From: Brugia malayi | Taxonomy: Eukaryota; Nematoda; Chromadorea; Rhabditida; Onchocercidae | Reading direction: 5' to 3' | NCBI RefSeq assembly: GCF_000002995.4 | Contig: NW_025062479.1 | Span: 19,588,721-19,652,720, forward strand | DNA: 64,000 nt | Shown here: one piece after another, positions 12,833-23,824 of the stretch | Position numbering within the stretch: position 1 is the stretch's first letter | Layout of the letters: each line of letters begins with the position of its first letter | Notes under the pieces: generated by a model | Database searches by the model: none | What the model saw: only the letters and a program-made list of their open reading frames with translations | What the model was told of the DNA's origin: nothing | Made by a program: the position numbers and the translations under genes

Positions 12833-12834
12833 TA

Positions 12835-14252
12835 AAATGAGATGAAGGAATCGTTCACTATTAGTTTCATGTACTCACTTTTTGGAAGAAGCTCTAAATT
12901 CTTAATTAGTTAAACATGCAAAACTATTTATAGTGATATAGCATGCGGAAATAACAACAGAGCAGATAATTTTTACTGGAATAAATAAAAAAGAGTCTTA
13001 TACAATGGAATATTTAAATGTAGGCCTGGAATTAAATTATAAGTATGACATTGAATAGAAATATGTTATTGGATTTATGTAAAATAAGCTGCTGAAATAA
13101 ACTTCATTGAATGCCTCCTTCATCCTGCTGTTCATCTATATTCAAAATTCTAGTCTGATTTCGTACCAGCAAAAGTGCAACAATTGCTTTTTGTAAGCCA
13201 GTAGAAGAGCTCACTGCATTGCACTGATGGGTGGAATATTTAGAAATGCTTCCGCTTCCTTTTTAAAATCTAAAAATGTATCACTTAATTTGCACTAAAT
13301 GTTTACGCCTGTCATTGTCTATTTAACTTAATTTTTTTTTTTTAACACAGTGTCGACCATATGTTATTGGAAACACCAGAAACAATAATAGAGAATAGTT
13401 CCGAAAAACAATATTTCATTTAGTCTGTCGCTTAGGCTAAACTCAACACCTTTCTAGTCGAAAATATGTTTTGCTTTACTTCAATCTTGATCTATATCAG
13501 TGCCACTTCTAAATCAAGTTATTATTTCTAAATTATTTTTCGCCGGAAGTAATTTTCTTCTCTCTTCTTCTCCATTGCTTACAACACTAAATTACAATTT
13601 CTCATACAACTTAATCGATATGCAACGAAATTGATAGTCGTTGCTTGTCATTTGTTCAGAATAGTCAGAAAACATGCATCGACAATTACTCGTTTGGCAA
13701 ATCTTTTCGTTAAACTATTTCGAGCTTCTCTAAAGCATTTCTGACATGAACAATCGATAAGAAATGCAGAAATTATAAATTATCTATTATCCACTCGAAA
13801 AATCAAGATTGGATACTACGAAAAATATATTTTTGTCATACCAATGACAACAAGAGGCCAAGTATACGCGATGTATACCGGGAAAACCAGTTATAATAAC
13901 ATGTTTGAATAAAACTGTATTAAATACAAAGAACTAAAGATTCCCTTAATTGAATATTCCTTAGACAAACATAAAATTCAAATTTATACATCATCTAAGT
14001 AATTATTTATCCACCAGTCATTTTCCAATTGCAATTGAGCTTATCTGCATTATTCTAGAATGTCACAGTCGCTAGCAAAGAATATGCGTAGTGCTTAATA
14101 TGATAAAAAGTGTTCCTTTGTTCCGAACCTAATCTATATGCAGTGCCGAAACATAGTACAACTTTTCTAAACTTAACTATGTAAAGAGTAAAGATAATTC
14201 TATAGTTGTAATCTCACTGATTACCACTATATGAGGACTTGAGCCAGTTTTG
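12835..14252. other. Intergenic, nothing recognised
   Basis: AT-rich sequence with short open frames only. No paired splice signals, family motifs or strong repeats were seen. Confidence 0.5.
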
Positions 14253-14303
14253 ATGGACAACGAACCTCAATTCGACTCGTTTCACTACTTCCGCTACAAC
14301 GAG
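14253..14303 (+). CDS. Possible first coding exon of a small unidentified gene
   Basis: An ATG opens a 17-codon frame of non-random composition (MDNEPQFDSFHYFRYNE) that runs directly into a good donor (GAG|gtaacc). The local base composition is less AT-rich than the surroundings. A phase-compatible acceptor exists at 15294 and would add KRTKYPSISFSNFHHTSIY before a stop at 15353, but the pairing rests only on phase. No family is recognised. Confidence 0.2.
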
Positions 14304-15694
14304 GTAACCTTTGATCTACAGAAAACTCCAACCAACTTCCTATACCTGTCGTGAAAGTTTTGAAGATTTATTATTTTGGGAGAGGCTGTTGATTTCGGGG
14401 AGATTCGTTGGATGAGGTGTAAATATATGGAGTAACAGAGGGATATAATGATTTCTTTATTAGCAGAAGCAATAGTACAATAAATTGATAGAGAACTGAA
14501 GTTGAACTCTCCTGGCTCTTGGTAAAAAACACACAATGTCCCAACCCTCAACAAGAGTGATCTCCTTATACAGCAAGCAATATGCATAAACAAAGTATGT
14601 GATTTATAATAAGTCAACCTTGCTGAAAGAGTAATCTATCTAACAAAGAGCTGTTGACCTGGTTTACAAGCAATTCTATTTACTAGTTGACAAACCACAA
14701 AGGACATCAGTTAAGCAAAAGTTGTTAGTCTCATAGATTCACGGATAATTTACAATTAGTAGCGACAGAGCAATGAGGTCAACTAAATCAGGAGCTGATA
14801 CCGTATAAGCAACATATGAAAGATTTATAGTCTAAACATGAGATTTGAAACAGAGTTAAAGGTATAAGCATTACCTGCGAAATTTCATCTCACATATTTC
14901 TTACTCATATTTTCAACTCTCATATAGTAATTTAGAGTTTCGCAATATAAAATTCGCTATAACACCATAAACTGTGTGGTTTAATATAATTTAATACTAA
15001 ATAATATCCTTACAACGTCGAGCTATAAAGTTTGTTTTTGATTATTCGTTGGTGTCACCAATCAACTATAACGATTTCATCATTAATGAAGAAAAATTCT
15101 GACAATGTGCTATATGTGCGTAATAAAACATTTTTCTACTACTTTAGTTCATTTACGGAAACAGAAGTTGTTGGTTGTATTTATGAACGAAAAAATAGAT
15201 TCTGATGTCTGCTGTGGTAATTAAAATTGGAATGGAATCCAGTCACAGAAAGAAAAAATCAATTTTTCTGGGTAAAATTAGTCTCTGTTTCAGAAAAGGA
15301 CAAAATATCCTAGTATTTCTTTTAGTAACTTTCACCATACAAGCATTTATTGACCAAAAAATGCTCTTTATTTTGGAAGAATGTATGAAAACGTTTATAA
15401 ATAAAAGAGAACTATAATTTTGTGGACTATTGATTTTTATGATATTAAATATACATATATAAATTATAATTTCGTTTTGAGAAACTCTTTCGTTTCTTGA
15501 AAAAAATTTAAATTAGTCGTTTTTTTTTTTTTCACAGTCGAATTCTCATCGCTTATTCTACCTTTGAACCTTAAGTTCATAGAAGTTCTTTTGTTAAATT
15601 TACACTATGAAGTTTTTTAAATTATCAAACCTTTGTATATTTCTTCTCTTAAATTTGCTGTCAAGTTAAAAATATTCCGAACTCTTGACAAACA
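14304..15694. other. Intergenic or intronic sequence
   Basis: Only scattered short frames are present (for example minus strand 14294-14617 and plus strand 15205-15417), without supporting motifs. It could be intron if the 14253 exon is real. Confidence 0.4.
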
Positions 15695-15877
15695 ATGAAA
15701 AATATGTCGTTTATTTCAATATTAACTTTAGTAATGATTATTTTCTTCTCTTCAAGCAATAAATTTGCATTCACCAGACAAACTTCAGTCTTGCCAGTAA
15801 TATTGGGACAAGAATGCATTGAGGGTAGATCCATTAATCAAAGTAATCTGACTTGGAGTCACATCGGAATAAAGTAA
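15695..15877 (+). CDS. Possible short secreted peptide (60 aa)
   Basis: An ATG opens a 60-codon frame whose first about 26 residues look like a signal peptide (MKNMSFISILTLVMIIFFSS, then NKFAFT). The remaining about 34 residues hold one Cys and an N-glycosylation-type NQSN. The frame ends at AAG TAA; the same spot could serve as a splice donor (ATAAA|gtaaat), so this may be a first exon instead. No family is recognised, and chance occurrence in AT-rich DNA (Phe/Ile/Ser-rich) is possible. Confidence 0.3.
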   Translation: MKNMSFISILTLVMIIFFSSSNKFAFTRQTSVLPVILGQECIEGRSINQSNLTWSHIGIK

Positions 15878-16319
15878 ATTATTATAATATTGGAGCTCAT
15901 AGAAGGCTAAAAACAATAGTTTGTTCTTTTTTTCTTAAATATTATGCTAGCAATTTTGAAAAAAATGAACAGATAGAATAAAACACATGGTTCAATGCTT
16001 TTTATCAATAATTTGACGGATTATGTCAATTTAGATGGAAATTAACAATAGCTTGTTTAGTTCAGTTTAGAAATTCTTCTTTCAGAAATCTATCAAGTAT
16101 GTTGAAATTATCTATTACAATTTTAGAAAATATATCATACGTGTGATTCAACGGTGAAAAAGTATTATGAAATATCTATTTTATTCTTCAAGTTTCATAA
16201 TACCATTTTATTTAAAACTAATTATTTTTCAACTGGATTATAAGTTGACAATTAATAAAAAATAAAATAGCAAATATCATTTTAAAAAATTACAAAAACA
16301 ATTCGTGAAAAAGGCTAGC
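15878..16319. other. Spacer, nothing recognised
   Basis: AT-rich spacer ending at the stop codon of the convergent Gly/Tyr-rich gene. No motif or repeat was seen. Confidence 0.5.
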
Positions 16320-17287
16320 CTATTGTTGGGTTATCCATGGATTTCCTCTACCTCTATAATATCGTCCATCGCCTGATAAAGGTGTGAAAGAGTTTGATAA
16401 TCCTGAAGGAATGATGACAGAACTCGGTTTCATTGCTGAAGACCTATAGTAGTTATGCAAATATTGCTGATATGGATGATAGATACCTGTATTACCGCCA
16501 CCGTACCCACCGAATATACCATCACTACTCCCACCATATCCCCATGACGAATACGGAGAATAGAGACCAGCTGAAAATATTTGAAATTACAGATTAATTA
16601 ATATGATTAAAAAGTAGGAGTGATTTATTTGTGTAAAATAATTGGGTTTGTTTAATTAAGAAGTGAAATGTCACTATTACCTCCACCATAAGCAACTCTA
16701 GGATAGGTAATCCATGGATTACCATAACCAATGTAGGGCATGTTACCGGTGAGAGCTTTTAAGCCAAAAATACCACCTAGTGCTTGGGTACTTTCGATGA
16801 AAAATGCAATACATAAGATGATTTGAATACCTGAAAAAGAAAAAAAAAACACTCTTAGATTTCAACAGTTTAAAAAGTTTTCAAAATATAACTTAAAAAT
16901 TTTTATTTATATAAAATATACTCAATGAAAACGATTTATTCGACTTCTAAAATTAAATAATCAATTGCAGAACCAATATATTTTGCAGAAACTAATCAAT
17001 AGTCATTTGCTTGCATTATGTATTAGTAATATTATGCCAATTATGCTTGAGTTGGCCATTTTAATTAAAATGCTTGCATAAATTTGAAATATTCTAAAAT
17101 GCAACTGATATATTACGCAAGATCAAAATTCGATTAGTTTTGTAAACAAATTTTTAAATAGATAAAATTCTTTTCTTGAAATGTGCCAAGTTTATTAATT
17201 AAATATTCAATGTACCAAATTTATAAATAATATCAAATAAAAAATGAAGCAAAAATAACCCAATTTGTTCGAACAATAAGGAAACAT
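16320..17287 (-). CDS. Small Gly/Tyr-rich secreted protein
   Basis: Two exons are clear: 16681-16830 (phase 2 lead, phase 1 end) and 16320-16570 (stop TAG at 16320). Exon 2 encodes a hydrophobic signal-type stretch (IQIILCIAFFIESTQALGG) and then a Gly/Tyr/Pro-rich segment (MPYIGYGNPWITYPRVAYGG). The last exon continues with WGYGGSSDGIFGGYGGGN, a Tyr/Gln-rich part and a tail RGNPWITQQ. The motif GNPWIT therefore occurs twice, near the start and at the very end of the mature protein. The first exon is uncertain: a 28-base exon at 17260-17287 (MFPYCSNKLG) fits the phase and gives 142 residues in all. Composition resembles nematode cuticle, eggshell or antimicrobial-type Gly/Tyr-rich peptides, but no family can be named. 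Confidence 0.65.
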
Positions 17288-18586
17288 ATTAAAGAAGCAG
17301 AACTACTGTATGAGAAGCGTCACTACAAACGATACTACTCATGCAGTGCTATTCATTTTTATACGTTGACATGAAATTTGAATGTTTCTTTAACCTTTTT
17401 TTTTCCCCTTACTCTTCAAATTATTCTCTCATTTCCACCACTTCTTTATTATGCTTCATTTCAATCAAAAAATCAGGTTTCTTTACATTTTAACCTATTT
17501 TTTCATTATTTCTATTGACCTTCATTTCTATCAAGTCAGATACTCTTCTTCTTTCTATTCGATAATTCCACTTATTTCTTCGCCTTTATTTGTTTCTCTT
17601 ACAAAATAGGAAAAGAAAAGAAAGCATTGTTTGCATAATTAAAAAAAAAAAACGCTTTAGGCGGTGCAGCAGAAAAAAAGGAATAAAATAAAATGCAGAA
17701 AAGAAAAACAATTATTTAAACTAATGAGATGTTATCTTTCAGTTTTTTCCTTTTTCTGATAATTCCTGCGTACAGCAGAAAAAATGGAAGGAAAAAGGTG
17801 GATAAAAACTAAAAAAAAATCAATTATTCCAATTAAATTTAATGAGTTCGGATCATTTAACTTATAATGTCCGATTCTTTTTTTGATTTTCCTTTTAAAA
17901 GTAAAGTAAGACTAAGCACTTTAATAGTCATATCTTTATGCAAAACAAAGTGAGAAAAAGGAAACGTTTATTCCAGATATAAGAAAAGGGTGAAACAGTC
18001 GATAAATAAAATGTTATTGTCAACTCGACGACCTTTAACTTTTGCAGTAATAATTGGAGAACTTTAATATAATTGTTAGTATCACATTTGCAGGGAAATA
18101 TTTATATTCAATTAACAATTATTTTGCATAATTATTATTGTATGACAAAAATTCTTCTTACTATGCAGCAATAATTCTTTGAATTCACATACTGACATTT
18201 GATAATTAATAGTTTATTGGGCAAACAAATTTGTGTCACAGGGAATCAATGCAGTATTGAGAAATTGGCCACAGATTTCGAAAACAATAAATACCAATTA
18301 AAAGGTGAAGATGTCATTTTTGGTCTTTTTATTTGTTTTCAGGTTTTTGCTATTTTTTTGTAAACAGCATTTTCTCTTTTTGAAATTTAACCATGAAAAC
18401 TTACAACAGAAAAGGAAATAGAGAGGTAGAACTCATTGTAGGGAATTTTAGGATTGTTTTTTGAAAACCTTCAACTTGATTGAAAAGACAATGTAGTCAA
18501 GTTCTGAAATCAACAACTAAAGTAGATTTATTTATCAGTTAAATATTTGCAAAATCTTCTGCTTATTTTTGATTAGTTTAAATTAA
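17288..18586. other. Intergenic, pyrimidine- and A-rich
   Basis: It holds a pyrimidine-rich run (17395-17600) and oligo-A/T tracts; no coding evidence. It contains the 5' region of the Gly/Tyr-rich gene and the 3' region of the tectonic gene. Confidence 0.5.
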
Positions 18587-21500
18587 TTAAACTAAAGTTC
18601 TCGTAAAAAAAGGATAAAAAAAATCAGATGGCAAAGCAATATTAATAGTTGGAATTTTTGCAAATAGTTGAATTGGTGCAGCAGTTTGATCAACAAAATA
18701 AACTACAAAATTAAAATATATATAATGATAGGGGTATGTTGTTAAATCGACAATATCCGGCTTACTTAATTCAATTTTATATGAGATTAAACGATGCGAA
18801 TAAGATTTAACATTCCCAAAACGTATATAAGCAAACTGAATTGATGCAGCTGTTATTAATTCACAACTTTCATCCATTTCTTTCTGCAACTGAAATAAGT
18901 TATTACAGGAAAGAATTAGGAAAATATGAAATTAATAATTAATCGATTATTCATTTTTTGTCATCAGTTAAATTAACTAGATCACATAATATGATTAGCA
19001 AATTTAAAGCAATTAAGAATTACAGTTTTTTATTCATTTTCATTTGTGTTCATTCAGTTTTCCTCAAATTGTTACAAACTTATTTTTAGAAATAATTTCC
19101 TTCTTTTTTCTTTTTTTTTCTTTTGATTTAATAAATGAATTAAATATTAAAATGAAAATTATGAACCATTTTCGAAGAAGATAACCTATCATTTTGCATT
19201 GCAACTGTATCATTTGTGCCATACGGGAAGCTATAAACAGTTACTGCTTTCCATTCATCGAGTAAATATTGAATTTGAGCTAATATCTGAGTACACGTTG
19301 TAATTCTGCAAAATGTTTACTTTGCATTAATATAAATTTTATATTTGATTTGTATTTATCAACAGTAATCCGATAATGTACGCATAAAATTAATTCTAGT
19401 CTAAAACTTGAAGCAATTAATTAAATTTGGAATAATCAAAATTTATTGCTCATTTCTAAAAATGATACAATTTAGTTACTGAGAGTACTACAATCTACGA
19501 ATGGTGATAATAATAAGTCAGTTAATGCTTATTATCAAGAAAATTTTTAGAGCAAACCTAAGGCGACATGCCGTATTAATTTGAATACCAAATCGTATAT
19601 TTACTTGCTGTTTTCGCATATTACATTCCATTCCGGATGGAATTAAAAATGTTTTATTATTGCTACTTTCAATTCGAATAATTTGTCCCATATCATATCC
19701 CAATGATTGTGCTAGTTTTACAGCATTTGAAGTGGATGAAATTTCGATGAAAACCGCATCAAATTGATAAAACTGTTGAGAATAACTTTGCTTGGTTATA
19801 TTAGTATAATGAACACTTGCTGATATATCCTCCAACAATCCATCATGAGTGATAAATTTAATCAATACCTTAATTTATATATTATTTTACTGGTATCAAA
19901 ACTAATTAAATTATGACAGCATACAAAGTAAGAGGAATATTTGATTTCATTATAATGTTTGTTAATAAAAATGTATGTTTTATAAAATTAGTTATCACCT
20001 AATTCAAATTAGAACTATCTATCATATAATTCTGTTGCCTAAATATTAGTATCTAACATTAAGAAGAATGTTTAAAGATAGATCACCGCTGAAACAGCAT
20101 TAATACATGCTGTACCATTCCAGTACAACCAACGAACCAGATGACTCTTTTCCGGAATACTTTCTATTGATACTACCGTTCTATTTCCATCTTTCTAAAA
20201 GGTTTTTTTAATCAAAAATTTATTTTTCATATATTAAAATCATTCGCTTAAAATAATGCTTAAACAAACAATTATTATATACTTCTCACTTACGGAATAG
20301 TAAATTGCGAACTTAAAAAATTTATACATGAAATTATTTGAAATGAAAATGAAGTACCATTACTACAGGAACACTGGTTTTGTGTTCTGGGAAAGATGTT
20401 TATCATTCATTGTTATTATCAGCAAATGTTTGCATGACCTTAAGTTACATTAAATTTTCACTTTTCAAAAATGTATTATTATTCCCTTTAATATCAATCA
20501 GTTCATCTATATGAAAATACTGAAATGAAAATATGAAAATTTAATTTATTAATTACGTACTTTTGTAGAATATTTCCGCAAATAATAGCTAACGTTAAGA
20601 TATTTTAAACTGATGCAATGCTTTTCATCAAACATATCCCATTGAGGTAAACAAGTTATGCTGATATTCTTGAATAAAGCTAAAATTATTGAGAAACATT
20701 TTTAGAAACCATTTTTTGTCAAACTTTCCAGATTCTTTCTTTTTCTTTTTATGAAAAAAAAAAAAAAAAAAACCATTAACTTTAAACTAGAAATAAACAA
20801 ACCGTTTTTTTCAGTTCAACTAGTTTTTGCATTAACGTTTATATAGGAAAACCTATTAAATGGAACTAGAAAAATAGATAAATGAAAAAATAATTTAAAC
20901 CAACAAAGCGGTGCAGTTCCAGTACATTGATCTGAAAATACCGTTGCCGGATACTCAAATGGTGTTACCTTTTCTTCATCCCATAACTCAACTATTTCTT
21001 CCTAAAATTTCCAATACTTATAATAAACAACAGTTATTCAGTTAGCACCGGTCCAGTTAAATAACCAGAAATCTTGATTACCTTTGCAGAGGAGATAAGG
21101 TATGTGTTGATATTGACAAATATGTTTCACTCCCGAAAAAAAACAAAAACAAATTTTTTTCTTCCTTTTTAATAACCTATCAAAATGGTTTTAAACATTA
21201 ACGACATTTCAATTAAATAATATTAAATACTTTATAATAGTATTACTAACTGAAATCAAAAATACAGGTCGGAAATCTATCTATTATACATAAATAATTT
21301 CAATTGCAGTGAAATTTTACCTTTGGAGAGGAGATAATAGTATGTGCTGACGGTAAATACTTTCGAAAATGATTTACTCGACGGAATAGTGTTGCTTTTG
21401 TAGAGCCAATATTTTCTGAAAAACTTTTCTTATTTGATATCTTTCTTTCCTATTTTTTCTCCGCCAATTGTTTTCCTTTTTTATTTACCTAACATTTGGT

Positions 21501-21892
21501 TAATTTTACAATATGTCAAGCTATGAAAATTTAAGAGAAAAAGAATGACTGATTAGCAGAATGACAGTGATCATATAATACTAGGTCTTTCACATCTTGC
21601 TACGACATATGCTGTATCAATTTTCAATGTGTTGTTGCTATTACTAATTTTTATTAATCTTCATATATCAATATGTATCAGGTCTTCTTGATCCAACTAT
21701 TACTCTTTCTTATTTTAATTAATTGACTAATTAATTAAGATACTAACCATTTTGATGTATTATGCAAAACAGTTTATTGGACGGCTTCAGAGGTTTAATC
21801 GAATGTAAAAATATTGATTTTATGCAAATATTAGCAAAAATACAAGAAAGGTTGGCAGTGAAAAGGATAAAAAGGACGGTAGCTCTTGACAT
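18587..21892 (-). CDS. tctn-1: Tectonic family protein (ciliary transition zone)
   Basis: Eight exons join in perfect phase: 21748-21892, 21321-21415, 20905-21001, 20561-20679, 20087-20194, 19558-19868, 19167-19305 and 18587-18889, giving 438 residues. The start (MSRATVLFILFTANLSCIFA) is a signal peptide. Family hallmarks are the WNGTACINAV segment, the SLGYDMGQIIRI block (the GYxxG motif of tectonics), SGMEC and then NIRFGIQINTACRLR, which matches the conserved FGxNxxxGCxLR signature, followed by a C-terminal FNFVVYFV beta segment. Tectonics are part of the MKS complex that gates membrane proteins at the transition zone; in nematodes this means sensory cilia. The protein is shorter than the vertebrate ones (about 590-700 residues), and the N-terminal CDxxCCC-type cluster was not found. 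The 20905 donor (gttggt) is weak; all other junctions are convincing. Confidence 0.85.
21077..21150 (-). pseudogene. Relic exon copy inside tectonic intron 2
   Basis: The sequence around 21081-21135 (minus strand: caacacataccttatctcct, then ctgcaaag|gtaatc) closely resembles the 3' end of tectonic exon 2 with its donor (cagcacatactattatctcc, then tctccaaag|gtaaaa, 21321-21360). One base is missing relative to the true exon, so splicing it in would shift the frame, and no clear acceptor precedes it. It is best read as a partial exon duplication that decayed. Confidence 0.5.
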
Positions 21893-23824
21893 TACTGCTT
21901 ATGTTGCCATAGACAACGGAATCGATGACGCCGTTTGCTTAGCAGAGATTTGTAAAATCAGTAATGGGTCTTAGTTGGCATTTATATTCGTCACTTATTT
22001 CAATTAAAAAAAATAAAAAAATAAGATAGACTTTAATGTAATGCAATAAATACGGTTATTAGATGAAAAAACCAATGAAAATGAATTTAACGGGAAATTA
22101 TTTGTTATCAATCAAATAGAATTAATCAGCCAGTGATAATTTCTGACTACATTAATCTTTTTGTTTTAAATTCACTCACTTCATTGTAATAGAATAATTG
22201 TTCCAGAAATATTCATTGTAATAAAATAATTGTTTTAGAAATTTTTCATTTTGCGTTTTTTCTATTTCATACAGGCGTGACGCACAGGTGTGAGATGAAA
22301 AAAGGCAAAATCAAACATTTGAATAATCAACGATTGATTGATTCAGTTCGTTACTTTCTTTCTTCCAAAATTCATAAATTGCCACAATCTTTCACTCGAA
22401 ATTAAACAGCGATCACTTAGAATTACTAATAATTAAGTTTAAGTCGTAATTCAGAAATCTATGAACTTTCTAAATTTATGCAAAATGAACACTTTGAAAG
22501 AAAAGACGTTAACACTGCTATTACTTCTTTTTCCAAAATGCAGAAATTTTGGAGATATTTTATCAATTTTGACACTTTGCAACAAATTTGCAACAATTTC
22601 TCCAACTTTGCCAAAAATTTGACTAAATTGAACGAATTTTCAGAGGGCGATAATGCAATTGTTCTATTTCAATTTAAATTGTGTCTCTTTATTAATTCGA
22701 CTTCAATTAATGTTATATCTCAAATTTTTTTTCCAGGCTAGAAAAGTAAGAAAAAGATAGCTGCGATCAATGCAGTGAGCTTTATTATGAAATATTGTAA
22801 AATATGAATTTGAGCAAATGCCAAATTTTACTTCAAAATGTTTTTTGATTAATTGTTATTTTCATTGATTGATTTAAATAACAGCCAGTGAATGTGATTC
22901 TTCAGTAAGTATATATAAGGAACCAAGCGATCGGTTGCTTCCGTCTACCAGTTCCACTCCACTACATTGGTATTTACATTTATTTGGCTTTTTTGATCCG
23001 TTTTTTAAAAATAATTCATGAATTAACTTAAGAATTATATTGAATACCAGAATTTCATGCTGAAAATTTTTTTTCTTACAAAAAATAAGTTTGAAAAAAT
23101 TTGCATTGAAAATTCAACTTTCTATAACTTGAAAAGACAATTTCCAATGGATGAGGATGAGCACAATATGTAACAAACGAAAGCACTTCACATATCACGT
23201 GCAAAGTTGTTAATGATAAAAAGATCACAGCTCAACTTTTATTCTTGACTTTTTGTGCAACAATTTGTGTAAAAGTCCAATGCTTCTTATTGTCTCTTTT
23301 ACATACTTTGATTTATATTTTTAGTAATTGTCATAATTCGCATTATTATGCATTTTTTCTAATCGTTAGCAGCAATTTATCACTAGCTGAAATTAATTTC
23401 CCTCTAAGTTCCATTTTTCCATTTATTCTTTGGCTTTTCATCATGAAGATCATCGTAAAAGCTCATCCCTGAACATGACATTCTCTGCAACAATAATTCC
23501 TTTCGGCAATTGATGCAAAAAACTGTAATCATAACATCAGCATGAAAAGATTAGAAAAGCTAAAGAAGGTTAAAATTATAGAATATGCGGGAAATGGCAA
23601 GATCAGCTTTATTTAAATAAACAGTAGCATAATATAAGCATTGAAAATTATTCATAATTAACAAAATGTTCGCATTCGAAATAACCAAAAATCTAATTTA
23701 GATAGATTTAATTGTTTCGATATTACAGTAAGCAGTTTGACCTTGGATTTTTTATAATGAAATGAAGAATTAGATCGATGTAGGATAGATCGAATTTGTA
23801 ATTGGTGAAAGATAAAAAAACACT
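21893..23824. promoter_or_regulatory. Divergent intergenic region between tectonic and kinase genes
   Basis: Contains the 5' regions of the minus-strand tectonic gene and the plus-strand kinase gene. A TATATAAGG at 22912-22920 followed by less AT-rich sequence (ccaagcgatcggttgcttcc) looks like a core promoter or a short RNA gene start, about 900 bp before the kinase ATG; this is unproven. Plus-strand open frames at 21762 and 22478 have no supporting motif; the first is the antisense of tectonic exon 1. Confidence 0.3.

Noticed and set aside
21762..21974. Plus-strand 70-codon frame
   Set aside because: It is antisense to the signal-peptide exon of the tectonic gene, which is supported by phase with seven other exons.
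22912..22980. TATA-like element followed by a GC-richer stretch as a possible small RNA gene
   Set aside because: No spliced-leader, snRNA or tRNA hallmark is visible; kept only as a weak promoter remark.
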